The position numbers and the translations under genes were made by a program. 13,172 bases of DNA from Verrucomicrobia bacterium 12-59-8 (GTDB lineage: Bacteria; Verrucomicrobiota; Verrucomicrobiae; Verrucomicrobiales; Verrucomicrobiaceae). Positions 6,734 to 13,172 of the stretch are shown in pieces (position 1 is the first letter of the stretch; each line of letters starts with the position of its first letter). Where the stretch lies: positions 6,936-20,107 of the forward strand of contig NCCR01000239.1 in assembly GCA_002279765.1 (NCBI GenBank). The letters run 5' to 3'. The notes below the pieces were generated by a model. The model was given only the letters and a program-made list of their open reading frames with translations, had not been told where the DNA came from and did not search any database.

Positions 6734-6749
6734 ATGAATCTAGATTCAT
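6734..6749. promoter_or_regulatory. 16-bp perfect palindrome between intact prmC and the HAD pseudogene
   Basis: ATGAATCTAGATTCAT is a perfect 16-bp palindrome. Beside it GATATG (6707-6712) and CATATC (6722-6727) form a second inverted repeat. Both lie just upstream of the pseudogene's former ATG at 6697 (minus strand) and about 74 bp past the prmC stop. A former operator for the HAD gene or a recombination site would fit. No T-run follows on either side, so a terminator is unlikely. The remaining bases of 6698-6822 show nothing else I can identify. Confidence 0.35.
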
Positions 6750-6822
6750 TTGGGCCTACGCAAATTCACGGGCGCCACATTTACAGTGAGTGTGCGTGCC
6801 AGGCAGATGGCATCGCCACAAA

Positions 6823-7740
6823 TCAAGACACAGTCTCTGCAAGATGACTTGGAGGCGCCACCGCAAACACAAACCGGTGTATCCCCGTGAGATCAGCCGC
6901 CGTGGTGGCATTCAAATACCCCAGCTCTGTGCAGCGCGTTGCAACCGGCGCACCCTGATCATGTCCCACTTCAAGAGCAATGAGCGCCGCTGAGTTGAGA
7001 TGGGGCAGGGCATCATTCAGAAAGCGCTCGACGATGCGGAGGCCGTCGGGGCCGCCGTCGAGGGCGAGGATGGGATCGCGTTTGACTTCGGCGCTGAGGG
7101 TCGGGATTTCGGCGCTGGGGATGTAAGGCAGATTGGCGACGATGAGATCGAAGCTGCCGGTGATCTTTTCAAAGAGATCGCTGCGCAGGAGTTTGACGTT
7201 GGCGCTGAGGCGCGAGGCATTGAGGCGGGCGAGATCGAGGGCGTCTTCGCTGATGTCGGCAAGGATGACTTCGCTGAGCGGCCAGGCTTTGGCGAGGCTG
7301 AGGCCGATGCAGCCGGAGCCGGTGGCCATGTCGAGCACGCGCGCGGGTGCGGTGGCAGATTTTTTGAGAACGAGTTCGACGAGCGTTTCCGTCTCCGGGC
7401 GCGGGATCAGGGCGCGGTGGTCGCTCACAAATTCATGGCCGCAGAATTCGACGGTGCCGAGCAGGTGCTGCAACGGCTCTCCTTCCCCGCGACGGCGCAG
7501 CAGCTCGCGCAATGTGACGAGTTCCGCTTCGGGCACGGTCTCGTTAAAGCGCAGGTAGAGATCAAGCCGACGGCACCCCAGGACGTGTGCGAGAAGGTGC
7601 TCCATATTCAGCCGGGCTTCGTCGATCTTGCGCTTCTCCAGGTAGGAAGTGCCAGAGCTGACGATTTCGAGAATGAGCTTCATGAGGGAAAAGGACGAAT
7701 GGCGGAGATCCTGGATCAGCCACCGTAGATGATCACTCAT
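6823..7740 (-). CDS. prmC: Peptide chain release factor N5-glutamine methyltransferase PrmC
   Basis: PrmC (HemK) methylates the glutamine of the GGQ motif in release factors RF1 and RF2, using S-adenosylmethionine, in the cytoplasm. The 305-residue product has the family's N-terminal helical domain (ARLNMEHLLAHVLG, residues 42-55), IPRPETE at 112-118, the SAM-binding LDMATGSGCIG at 136-146, and NLPY at 203-206, the substrate-glutamine loop that is NPPY in most members. The start at 7740 lies 9 nt after the stop of the preceding folate gene, and GTGAG before it is a weak ribosome site. The alternative ATG at 7683 (residue 20, MKLILEIV) gives a more usual N-terminus and length, and either is possible. 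It probably shares a transcript with the upstream 5-formyltetrahydrofolate cyclo-ligase gene. A second, broken copy of its last quarter lies 0.5 kb downstream, so the terminal codons here may not be ancestral. Confidence 0.94.
   Translation of the reverse strand: MSDHLRWLIQDLRHSSFSLMKLILEIVSSGTSYLEKRKIDEARLNMEHLLAHVLGCRRLDLYLRFNETVPEAELVTLRELLRRRGEGEPLQHLLGTVEFCGHEFVSDHRALIPRPETETLVELVLKKSATAPARVLDMATGSGCIGLSLAKAWPLSEVILADISEDALDLARLNASRLSANVKLLRSDLFEKITGSFDLIVANLPYIPSAEIPTLSAEVKRDPILALDGGPDGLRIVERFLNDALPHLNSAALIALEVGHDQGAPVATRCTELGYLNATTAADLTGIHRFVFAVAPPSHLAETVS
6862..6875. repeat. 14-bp direct repeat shared by the prmC remnant and intact prmC (copy 2)
   Basis: This is the second copy of CGCAAACACAAACC, inside the intact prmC at its FVFA codons, 774 bp from copy 1 at 6088-6101. 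Copies at both edges of the 6088-6875 segment fit an integration or recombination event at the prmC 3' end but do not prove one. Confidence 0.4.
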
Positions 7741-7749
7741 TCAAGACGC

Positions 7750-8316
7750 TCACGCTTGGATCAAGCCGGATTCCGTGATGATTTGATGGATGTGCTCATC
7801 GTGAAATTCGACGGTGATGTGATCCACGAGTTGGACATCGAAGGCGACAGCGATGCGTTGGGCTCGGCAGTCTGGCTGTGAAAGCAGCCGGTCGTAGTAG
7901 CCACCGCCACGGCCCAGACGTTTCCCAACGCGGGTGAAAGCGAGACCTGGAACAAGGATGATGTCGAGCGCGGCGATGTCGATGCTCGGGCAGTGCGGCT
8001 TCGGCTCCCAGACGTTCATCTGGCCACGGTGGAGATCCTCCACGGAGCGCACCTGCCTCGGCTGGAGTGCCTGGTGCTCGATCTGGAAGAAGCAGGCGCT
8101 CACTCCCTGCGCCAGGAGGGCTGGCAGCAGATGGGCCACGAGATCAGGCTCATTTTTCAAACCTCCAAAGAGGGCGACAGTGACACCGGCTGGCCAGGTG
8201 GCAGCGAGATGCTTGAGGTGCGCTGCAATGTGTACACTCGCTGCATGGCGCGTGGCGTCATCCATGGCACGCAAGCGTTCGCGCATGACTTGACGCAGCG
8301 TGGGTTTGTCGTGCAT
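7750..8316 (-). CDS. ygfA: 5-formyltetrahydrofolate cyclo-ligase
   Basis: The enzyme (also called methenyltetrahydrofolate synthetase; E. coli ygfA/fau) converts 5-formyltetrahydrofolate to 5,10-methenyltetrahydrofolate using ATP, returning a storage folate to one-carbon metabolism. The 188-residue product shows the family pattern: an N-terminal basic helix (LRQVMRERLRAM), VALFGGLKNEPDL near 47-59, WEPKP at 103-107, LVPGLAFTRVGKRLGRGGGYYDRLL at about 121-145 in its usual place (GRGGGYYD at 135-142 is the diagnostic loop), and a C-terminal FHDEHIHQIITE strand. The ATG at 8316 was chosen although the frame is open to 8487. The upstream part is Pro/Ser/Cys-rich and unlike the family, while GAGAGG lies just before this ATG. 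prmC follows 9 nt downstream, so the two form a likely operon. The gap to the E2 gene upstream is 85 nt and holds a hairpin. Confidence 0.93.
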   Translation of the reverse strand: MHDKPTLRQVMRERLRAMDDATRHAASVHIAAHLKHLAATWPAGVTVALFGGLKNEPDLVAHLLPALLAQGVSACFFQIEHQALQPRQVRSVEDLHRGQMNVWEPKPHCPSIDIAALDIILVPGLAFTRVGKRLGRGGGYYDRLLSQPDCRAQRIAVAFDVQLVDHITVEFHDEHIHQIITESGLIQA

Positions 8317-8375
8317 GAGCCTCTCGACAGGGATGAAGTGAAGTGAGTGCGCAGATGCTGGCGGATGCGCTGGCC

Positions 8376-8395
8376 GACAGGCAGGAGTGCCTGTC
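8376..8395. repeat. Perfect 8-bp hairpin between the E2 gene and the folate gene
   Basis: GACAGGCA (8376-8383) and TGCCTGTC (8388-8395) form a perfect stem around a GGAG loop. On the transcribed minus strand it follows the E2 stop at 8402-8404 by a few bases. No T-run follows in either direction, so it may act as a transcript-end stabiliser or be one copy of a dispersed palindromic (REP-like) repeat. I see no second copy in this window. The remainder of 8317-8401 has no further structure. Confidence 0.55.
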
Positions 8396-8401
8396 GTACT
8401 A

Positions 8402-9640
8402 TTAAAGCAGTTCGGGTTTCTGCAGTAGCTCGGCCACGCGCCTGAGCAGGCGTCCGGCTCCGCCACCATCGAGCACGCGATGGTCAAAGCTGAGCGTCAG
8501 TTCGGCTTCGGTGACAGGGATGAACATATTCACCTCTTCGCTCCAGTGCGGCACTTTGCTGCCAGCACCGAGGCCGAGCACGAGATTCTGCTCAGGCAGC
8601 GGAATGGGCGTGGCCCAGACAATGCCGAAGGTGCCAAAATTCGTGACCGTGGCGATGCCGGGGCGTTTGACATCATTCGGCAGGCGGCGCGCGCGGGCCT
8701 GCTCGACGAGTTTGTTGTACGTGGGAACCAGTTTGACGAGCGGGGTCTTTTCCACTTCGCGCAGTGTGGGGACCATGACGCCGTCATCGACTTCCACGGC
8801 GAAGCCGATATCAATGGCCAGCGGATGCACGATGCGATTGCCCACCAAGCGCCCCGCAAAGGCGGTGTTTTCAGCGAGCGCCAATGCGAGCGCACGAATG
8901 ACGTAGAGCGCGGGGCCGGGTTTGGGATCGGTCTTTTTGCGATGTGCGAGCATGGCATCCAGCATGATGGGGCTACCCACTGTCGCCAGCGGTCGCGTCC
9001 AGCTGCGGCGCATGGAATCCGCTACGGCGATGCGCATGGGCGACGCGGGCGTCATGCGGTGCTGCTCCAGCGCACGGAGGAAGGCCTCGAAATCTTCGAC
9101 GGTGACACGACCACCCGCACCTGTGCCGGGTACGCCAGCGAGGTCGGAGGCATTCAGGCCCAGCTCCAGCATGCGGGCACGCATACGTGGGGAAATGTAG
9201 CTCGCACCCGTGGCGCCAGCAGGCACCGGCAATCCGCCCACGACGGGCTCGACGGTGGGCTGGCGTGTGGAGATGACGTCGTTGTCGCTGATCTTGAAAT
9301 GCAGGTTTTCCACTTCCTCAGAGCCTGTGTGGGTTGCGCTCGGGGCTGAGGTCGCAGGCTTGGGTTCATCTATCAGGCCCAGAGACTGGGCATTTTCCAT
9401 GGTGATCTCAAAAGCAGCGAGCGTGGAGCCGACGGCGTAGCTGGTCTGCGTGGTGGCCACGATCTGGCCAATGGTGCCGGCGCAGGGGGCGGTGACGGCC
9501 ATGGTGGCCTTGTTGGTCTCGACTTCAAAGAGATCGCAGCCTGCTTCGACCGCACGACCGGGCTCGACCAAAATACGAATGATGGTGGCTTCGGCGATGG
9601 ATTCGCCAAGCTGGGGCATCAAGATGGGAATGGTGCGCAT
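8402..9640 (-). CDS. 2-oxoacid dehydrogenase complex E2, dihydrolipoamide acyltransferase
   Basis: E2 forms the core of the pyruvate, branched-chain or acetoin dehydrogenase type complex, passing the acyl group from E1 to CoA through a swinging lipoyl arm. The 412 residues show one lipoyl domain at about 3-80 (lipoylated K44 in VETNKAT), an Ala/Pro/Ser/Thr-rich linker, a peripheral-subunit-binding domain at about 148-186 (YISPRMRARMLELGL, GAGGRVTVEDF), a second linker, and the catalytic domain to the end with the active-site DHRVLDG at 386-392 (H387, D391). All key residues are present. It is the third gene of the E1 alpha-E1 beta-E2 set, 36 nt after the E1 beta stop. That spacer repeats CAGCATC-like words but shows no ribosome site. 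No E3 gene is in the window, so E3 is presumably shared or elsewhere. The acyl substrate cannot be told from sequence alone. Confidence 0.93.
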   Translation of the reverse strand: MRTIPILMPQLGESIAEATIIRILVEPGRAVEAGCDLFEVETNKATMAVTAPCAGTIGQIVATTQTSYAVGSTLAAFEITMENAQSLGLIDEPKPATSAPSATHTGSEEVENLHFKISDNDVISTRQPTVEPVVGGLPVPAGATGASYISPRMRARMLELGLNASDLAGVPGTGAGGRVTVEDFEAFLRALEQHRMTPASPMRIAVADSMRRSWTRPLATVGSPIMLDAMLAHRKKTDPKPGPALYVIRALALALAENTAFAGRLVGNRIVHPLAIDIGFAVEVDDGVMVPTLREVEKTPLVKLVPTYNKLVEQARARRLPNDVKRPGIATVTNFGTFGIVWATPIPLPEQNLVLGLGAGSKVPHWSEEVNMFIPVTEAELTLSFDHRVLDGGGAGRLLRRVAELLQKPELL

Positions 9641-9676
9641 GACTGGATGCTGAATGCTTGAAAGCTAGATGCTGGA

Positions 9677-10642
9677 TTAATTACGCAGCAGACGGCGGAG
9701 CGCTGCGGCGATGGTGGAGGTGGTGGGGCGATGCGACTTCCAGAGATTTGGGTGGTATGGAATCGGCGTGTCCTTGGAGTTCAGCCGCATCGGCGGCGCG
9801 TCCAGCAGATGAAAGCCATCTGTGGTGACGCGGGCGATGATTTCCGCCGTGACTCCGCCCCAGGGGAAGGCCTCGCCGAGGGCCAGCAGACGCCCGGTGC
9901 GGGCGACGGAGGCCAGGATCGTGTCCGTGTCCATGGGCTTGACTGAGCGGAGATCGACGACTTCGATTTGATAACCATCGAGCTGGAGTTCCTCAGCAGC
10001 ACGCAGGGCTTCATGCACCATGGCGCTGTAGGTCACGATGGTGGCATGGCGGCCCGGGCGGGCGATGCGCGCCTTGCCGATGGGCAACTCGCGGTCGCCG
10101 ATCTGGTCGGCTTTGAGATGGTAGTAGAGGAACTTGTGCTCGCAGAAGATGACGGGGTCATTCAGCTTCACGCTGTCCAGCAGCATCCAGTACGCATCCT
10201 CTACGGTGGCAGGCGTCACAATGACCAAGCCGGGATAGTGCGCATAGATGGCCTCCATCGACTGGCTGTGAAACGGGCCGCTGCCAGCCGTGCCACCGGA
10301 GGGCAGGCGGATGGTGATGGGGCAGGGAACATTCGTGCGCCAGTAGAGCGTGGCGGCCTGATTGACGATCTGATTGAACCCGATCGACGAGAAATCAGCG
10401 AACTGCATCTCAATGATGGGCCGTGCGCCCTCCACCGCAGCGCCTATGGCCATGCCGACCATCGCGTCCTCGCTGATGGGGGCATCGAAAACGCGGTTGG
10501 GAAATTCCTTGCTGAGACTCTTCGTGGCTTTGAACGCGCCGCCGAAGGTGGCGATGTCCTGGCCGTAGAGGAACACAGAGGGATCTTCGCGCAGGGCTTC
10601 ATACTGGGCCTCCCGAATGGCTTCGAGATAGGTGATACTCAT
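9677..10642 (-). CDS. 2-oxoacid dehydrogenase E1 component, beta subunit
   Basis: Together with the alpha subunit this forms the thiamine-diphosphate-dependent E1 that decarboxylates the 2-oxoacid and reductively acylates the E2 lipoyl group. The 321 residues match the transketolase-like beta family throughout: YLEAIREAQYEALRED at the start, GQDIATFGGAFKAT (28-41), E58 in APISEDAMVGMAIGAA (the glutamate that activates thiamine diphosphate), GPFHSQSMEAIYAHYPGL (122-139), and the C-terminal transketolase domain with VVDLRSVKPMDTDTI. The length is usual. The start ATG at 10642 overlaps the alpha-subunit stop in an ATGA, a sign of translational coupling, and GAGGG lies about 12 nt before it. E2 follows downstream. 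The match could be pyruvate, branched-chain 2-oxoacid or acetoin type. I cannot separate these. Confidence 0.94.
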   Translation of the reverse strand: MSITYLEAIREAQYEALREDPSVFLYGQDIATFGGAFKATKSLSKEFPNRVFDAPISEDAMVGMAIGAAVEGARPIIEMQFADFSSIGFNQIVNQAATLYWRTNVPCPITIRLPSGGTAGSGPFHSQSMEAIYAHYPGLVIVTPATVEDAYWMLLDSVKLNDPVIFCEHKFLYYHLKADQIGDRELPIGKARIARPGRHATIVTYSAMVHEALRAAEELQLDGYQIEVVDLRSVKPMDTDTILASVARTGRLLALGEAFPWGGVTAEIIARVTTDGFHLLDAPPMRLNSKDTPIPYHPNLWKSHRPTTSTIAAALRRLLRN

Positions 10643-11685
10643 GCTTCGTGCTGTCCCTCCACAAGCTCAGCGCAGGACAGGGCCTGCCAGTTTTCTTTGA
10701 AGGGATCAGGGGCGGGTTCTTTGGACACTTTGGAAACGGTTTGATCGACGTTGCGGCGCACCTCTTCATTGAGCTCGCGCAGATCTGCGGAAGACATCCA
10801 GCCATGATCGCGGGCGAAATCTTCCGCCACCTGGAGGCAGTCCCGCGCTGAGGGGCCCTGCCGCTTGGTGTCTGGAATGTAGGAGGCGTCATCGTGCTCG
10901 CCATGCCCGGCCAGACGCAGCAGCGTGCCCACGATCATCTGCGGACCGCCGCCTTCGCGTGCTCTGACGACCGCCGCCCGGAAGGCCTTTAGGCAGGAGG
11001 CGAGGTCGGTGGCGTCCACCGTCACGCCCTGAATGCCGTACCCGGCTGCACGATCCACCAGATTCTCACAGGCATACTGGCGGGTGTTTGGGGTGGAGTA
11101 GGCGTACTGGTTGTTGGCGATGCTCACGATGATGGGCAGCTTTTCCACCGCCGCCATGTTCAGACCTTCATGAAAGGCCCCGGTGGACGTGCCACCATCG
11201 CCAATACTGGTGGCGCCGATGCTGTCCGCCAAAGTGCCCGCCAGACGCCGGGCGAAGAGCCCTCCGGCCACCACGGAGAGCAGGCTGCCCAGGTGGCTGA
11301 TCATGGCCAGGTGCCCTTCCTTCGGACGGCCCCGATGAATATTGCCATCCCGGCCGCGCATGGGACCGGTAACCGCACCGAGGTAGGTGCGTACGCAGTC
11401 GATGATCGGCTCCCCAAAGGCGATGCGGCCTGCCTGGTCACGGATCAGGGGGCCATAGATGTCCCGGCCTTTCCGCAATTGTACCCCGAGCGCGGCGCTG
11501 AAAGCCTCCTGGCCTTTGCCCAGATAGACCCCGCCGACGATGCGCCCGCCCGCCCGATAGAGCGAACCAAGCTTCTCCTCCAGCACTCTGGACAGCAACA
11601 TGTGCTGGTAGGTGAGAAGAAATTGATCGCGAAAATCCGCAGTCAGATCGGTTTCGACGCAGTTGATCGATGGAGCAGGTGCCAC
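10639..11685 (-). CDS. 2-oxoacid dehydrogenase E1 component, alpha subunit (thiamine-diphosphate binding)
   Basis: This is the catalytic alpha subunit of E1. The thiamine-diphosphate motif runs from GDGG at 162-165 (in ATSIGDGGTSTGAFHEGLN) to NN at 191-192 (IANNQYAYST). Other family blocks are the LSRVLEEKLGSLYRAGGRI helix (31-49), GKGQEA at 56-61, RGRDGNIHRGRPKEG (110-124), and the loop RLAGHGEHDDASYIP (257-271), which corresponds to the R-x-x-GH-x-x-DD-x-x-Y region. At 348 residues it is of normal size. The start is a GTG at 11685 without a clear ribosome site. An in-frame ATG at residue 29 would cut a conserved helix, so the GTG is preferred. It is the first gene of the minus-strand operon. 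TTGACG about 40 bp upstream could be a -35, but its -10 partner is weak. The C-terminal 45 residues are Glu/Lys/Arg-rich and less conserved. Confidence 0.93.
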   Translation of the reverse strand: MAPAPSINCVETDLTADFRDQFLLTYQHMLLSRVLEEKLGSLYRAGGRIVGGVYLGKGQEAFSAALGVQLRKGRDIYGPLIRDQAGRIAFGEPIIDCVRTYLGAVTGPMRGRDGNIHRGRPKEGHLAMISHLGSLLSVVAGGLFARRLAGTLADSIGATSIGDGGTSTGAFHEGLNMAAVEKLPIIVSIANNQYAYSTPNTRQYACENLVDRAAGYGIQGVTVDATDLASCLKAFRAAVVRAREGGGPQMIVGTLLRLAGHGEHDDASYIPDTKRQGPSARDCLQVAEDFARDHGWMSSADLRELNEEVRRNVDQTVSKVSKEPAPDPFKENWQALSCAELVEGQHEA

Positions 11686-11850
11686 AAGTGATACTTGGTA
11701 TCCCGCGCAACAGTTTCGTCAATAGCGTGGCGGCAAGGAATCCGCTAGTCTGACAGAATTCTTGGGGCAGCTGGCATCCCTTCCGCTTAACCTTAAGAAT
11801 GGGCTTTTTAAGATTTTTGGTGACAAATTAAGAAGATTTGAATAAAATGT

Positions 11851-11862
11851 TTGAAATTTCAA
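11851..11862. promoter_or_regulatory. 12-bp palindrome in the AT-rich divergent intergenic region
   Basis: TTGAAATTTCAA is a perfect 12-bp palindrome, about 48 bp before the ATG at 11910, in a 224-bp spacer (11686-11909) between divergent genes. The last 100 bp of the spacer are strongly AT-rich and probably hold the promoter of the plus-strand gene. TTGATA with TAGAAA at 17-bp spacing is the best match, but it sits too close to the ATG to be convincing. CTTAA (11786-11790) and TTAAG (11793-11797) form a further short inverted repeat. Confidence 0.3.
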
Positions 11863-11909
11863 TAACTCAGTGCATTTTTGATAAACTAACCTGAATTTTT
11901 TAGAAAACT

Positions 11910-12470
11910 ATGGAATCGCTCATCGCCAGTGCTGCTGCTGATCCCGCATTCTCAGGCTTCCAGCTTCAAAGCTATGGCAGCTTGGTGTTGCCGGATCACC
12001 CCATTCGCTTTGGATTCCAGGTGGACATCGTTCCCGACAACTGCCCCACCCGAATTCTCTTTGGCCTCGTCAGCCGTGACCCCGTCAATGGCGGGCAGGC
12101 CAAGACCAAGGGTTTTGCCGTCCAGGTGGACCTGGAAATGCGCGAAGTGTGGGATGCCCTGAACAGCAGTGGTCTCGTTGGCTGGGTGGAGCACCCCAGG
12201 GGACTCGCGGGTTTCACAGATGAAGAGCCCCTGCTTCTGGGCTGGGAGATCGAATATCACGGTCAGGCATTGATTCCCAAGCTCATAGTCGCAGATCAGC
12301 AGTGGCTTTATCCGGCCATCCAGTGCCCTCATCCCATCGTCATGGAGACAGTGATCGGCTGGGAAGGCGAATGGGACCGTGACCCCAGGAGCACCTTCCT
12401 GCATCCGGCACTCTGGCGCGAGCAGCTCCCCATGCACTCCGCCCAGCAGCCCGAGGCCATGGCAGCGTAA
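11910..12470 (+). CDS. Hypothetical protein, 186 residues, Trp-rich
   Basis: I do not recognise a family. The frame from the ATG at 11910 has codon use and composition like the neighbouring real genes, a clean start after an AT-rich promoter-like region, and no better frame on either strand. The protein has seven tryptophans (residues 81, 92, 112, 132, 151, 155 and 169), alternating hydrophobic and polar stretches that suggest beta strands (SYGSLVLPDHPIRFGFQVDI, LLLGWEIEYHGQALIPKLIV), and an Ala/Gln/Pro-rich tail. There is no signal peptide, membrane helix, cysteine motif or nucleotide-binding loop, so a cytoplasmic, mostly beta protein is the best guess. It lies divergent to the E1 alpha gene and 91 nt before hldD, but a hairpin between them makes a shared transcript uncertain. 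It may be restricted to relatives of this organism. Confidence 0.75.
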   Translation: MESLIASAAADPAFSGFQLQSYGSLVLPDHPIRFGFQVDIVPDNCPTRILFGLVSRDPVNGGQAKTKGFAVQVDLEMREVWDALNSSGLVGWVEHPRGLAGFTDEEPLLLGWEIEYHGQALIPKLIVADQQWLYPAIQCPHPIVMETVIGWEGEWDRDPRSTFLHPALWREQLPMHSAQQPEAMAA

Positions 12471-12512
12471 GCTGTTCATTTTCAAAAGGACCTGTTTCGT
12501 CGGCCAGCTATC

Positions 12513-12542
12513 TCAAGCTCCGGCTTGAATCTCGCTGTTTTT
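12513..12542 (+). terminator. Possible weak terminator before hldD
   Basis: TCAAGC (12513-12518) and GCTTGA (12523-12528) pair around a TCCG loop, and TTTTT lies at 12538-12542, nine bases past the stem. The spacing is long for an intrinsic terminator. A second stem, CCCGT (12543-12547) with ACGGG (12554-12558), ends 3 nt before the hldD ATG and could be a 5'-leader structure. Confidence 0.35.
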
Positions 12543-12561
12543 CCCGTTACCAGACGGGCTC

Positions 12562-13172
12562 ATGAAAAACACGGAAAGTCGCATCCTCATCACCGGCGGG
12601 GCCGGATTCATCGGCAGCGCTCTCGTTTGGGAACTGAACCGCCGGGGCTGCGAAAACATCGTTGTTTGCGACCGACTGAGCACGGATGAGAAATGGAAGA
12701 ACCTCGTCCCGCTCAAATTTGCCGACTACATCGACGGCAACGACCTGCTCCAGGCCGTGCAGCACAGCCCCGCCAAGCTCGGTCACTTTGACCACGTCAT
12801 CCACCTCGGTGCCTGCTCCGCCACCACGGAACGTGACGCCGACTACCTGATGCGGAACAACTACGAGTTCACCAAGCAGCTCTGCCAGTGGTCGCTCGCC
12901 AATCAGACCCGCTTCGTCTATGCCTCCTCCGCTGCCACCTACGGGGACGGTGCCCACGGCATGGACGATCAGATGCCCGACATCCACGACCTGCGTCCGC
13001 TGAACATGTACGGCTACTCGAAGCACCTGTTCGACCTCCACGCCCGGCGCGAAGGCTGGCTGCCCAGCATCGTCGGCCTCAAGTACTTCAACGTCTATGG
13101 CCCCAACGAAGACCACAAGGCCGACATGCGCAGCCTCGTGCACAAGGCCTGCGGCCAGATCCTCGCCACCGG
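12562..13172 (+). CDS. hldD: ADP-L-glycero-D-manno-heptose-6-epimerase HldD (3' partial)
   Basis: HldD (RfaD) converts ADP-D-glycero-D-manno-heptose to the L-glycero form used in the inner core of lipopolysaccharide. The frame is open from the ATG at 12562 to the window edge, giving 203 residues, about two thirds of the usual length. An NAD(P)-binding Rossmann motif lies at residues 12-18 (GGAGFIG). HLGACSATTE, YASSAATYG (120-128), the catalytic Y150-x3-K154 in MYGYSKHLFD, and KYFNVYGPNE followed by HKADMRSLVHKACGQI are all typical of HldD within the extended short-chain dehydrogenase family and separate it from GalE-type epimerases. No clear ribosome site precedes the start; GACGGG 4-9 nt upstream lies in a hairpin arm. 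Presence of the gene supports a lipopolysaccharide-bearing outer membrane. Confidence 0.93.
   Translation, partial: MKNTESRILITGGAGFIGSALVWELNRRGCENIVVCDRLSTDEKWKNLVPLKFADYIDGNDLLQAVQHSPAKLGHFDHVIHLGACSATTERDADYLMRNNYEFTKQLCQWSLANQTRFVYASSAATYGDGAHGMDDQMPDIHDLRPLNMYGYSKHLFDLHARREGWLPSIVGLKYFNVYGPNEDHKADMRSLVHKACGQILAT

Noticed and set aside
6296..6847. Plus-strand open frame of 183 residues across the pseudogene region
   Set aside because: The minus strand of the same bases carries recognisable HAD motifs, and the 3' end runs into prmC. The plus-strand product has no family features and is an antisense shadow.
8317..8487. Longer N-terminus for 5-formyltetrahydrofolate cyclo-ligase (start at 8487)
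   Set aside because: The extra 57 residues are Pro/Ser/Cys-rich, unlike the family, and cover the E2 terminator region and stop-proximal hairpin.
8480..9349. Plus-strand frames opposite the E2, E1 beta and prmC genes (also 9968-10744 and 7000-7728)
   Set aside because: Each lies wholly or mostly over a well-supported minus-strand gene and has no domain of its own.
12547..13143. Minus-strand frame opposite hldD
   Set aside because: The plus strand encodes HldD with its Rossmann and YxxxK motifs up to the window edge. The reverse frame is a Val/Gly-rich shadow.
1..13172. tRNA, rRNA, CRISPR arrays and intact insertion sequences
   Set aside because: No cloverleaf-like tRNA pattern, regularly spaced repeats, rRNA-like sequence or transposase gene was seen on either strand.

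Overview
The window looks like the chromosome of a GC-rich Gram-negative bacterium. A heptose epimerase gene (hldD) implies lipopolysaccharide. The protein sequences and gene style suggest Verrucomicrobiota, perhaps near Prosthecobacter or Verrucomicrobium, but that placement is inference from general familiarity and not from a search.

Region by region. (1) 1-2434, plus strand: the hinge, C-terminal coiled coil and ATPase head of an SMC chromosome-organising protein whose 5' half lies outside the window. The reading frame breaks at about 1817-1829, where roughly 11 conserved residues also seem to be missing. (2) 2527-3972, plus: a 481-residue enolase-superfamily protein (muconate-lactonizing-like active-site pattern), flanked by hairpins. 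(3) 4072-6057, plus: a compact three-gene cassette of lower GC: a ParA/Soj-type deviant-Walker ATPase, an unrecognised 211-residue helical protein 2 nt downstream, and a NucS-like PD-(D/E)XK nuclease with a C-terminal zinc ribbon, overlapping the middle gene by 35 nt. No ParB-like gene is present. This is the best candidate for an undescribed system, perhaps a DNA-surveillance or defence module. (4) 6034-6822: a genetic scrapyard, all on the minus strand: a diverged, frameshifted copy of the 3' end of prmC converging on the nuclease gene, then a HAD-fold hydrolase pseudogene with two in-frame stops and an internal deletion, then a 16-bp perfect palindrome. (5) 6823-8316, minus: 5-formyltetrahydrofolate cyclo-ligase followed by intact prmC, 9 nt apart. 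(6) 8402-11685, minus: a 2-oxoacid dehydrogenase operon, E1 alpha, E1 beta (ATGA overlap) and single-lipoyl-domain E2, with no E3 here. A perfect hairpin follows E2. (7) 11686-11909: an AT-rich divergent intergenic region. (8) 11910-12470, plus: an unrecognised 186-residue protein. (9) 12562 to the window end, plus: hldD, cut by the window edge.

Regions 1, 2 and 5-9 are ordinary chromosomal genes. Regions 3 and 4 read as an accessory insertion between conserved neighbours: GC is lower, there is pseudogene debris, and the second prmC 3' end is too diverged from the intact gene to be a fresh tandem duplication. Either site-specific integration at the prmC 3' end or import of a block from a relative in which the cassette sat next to prmC would fit.
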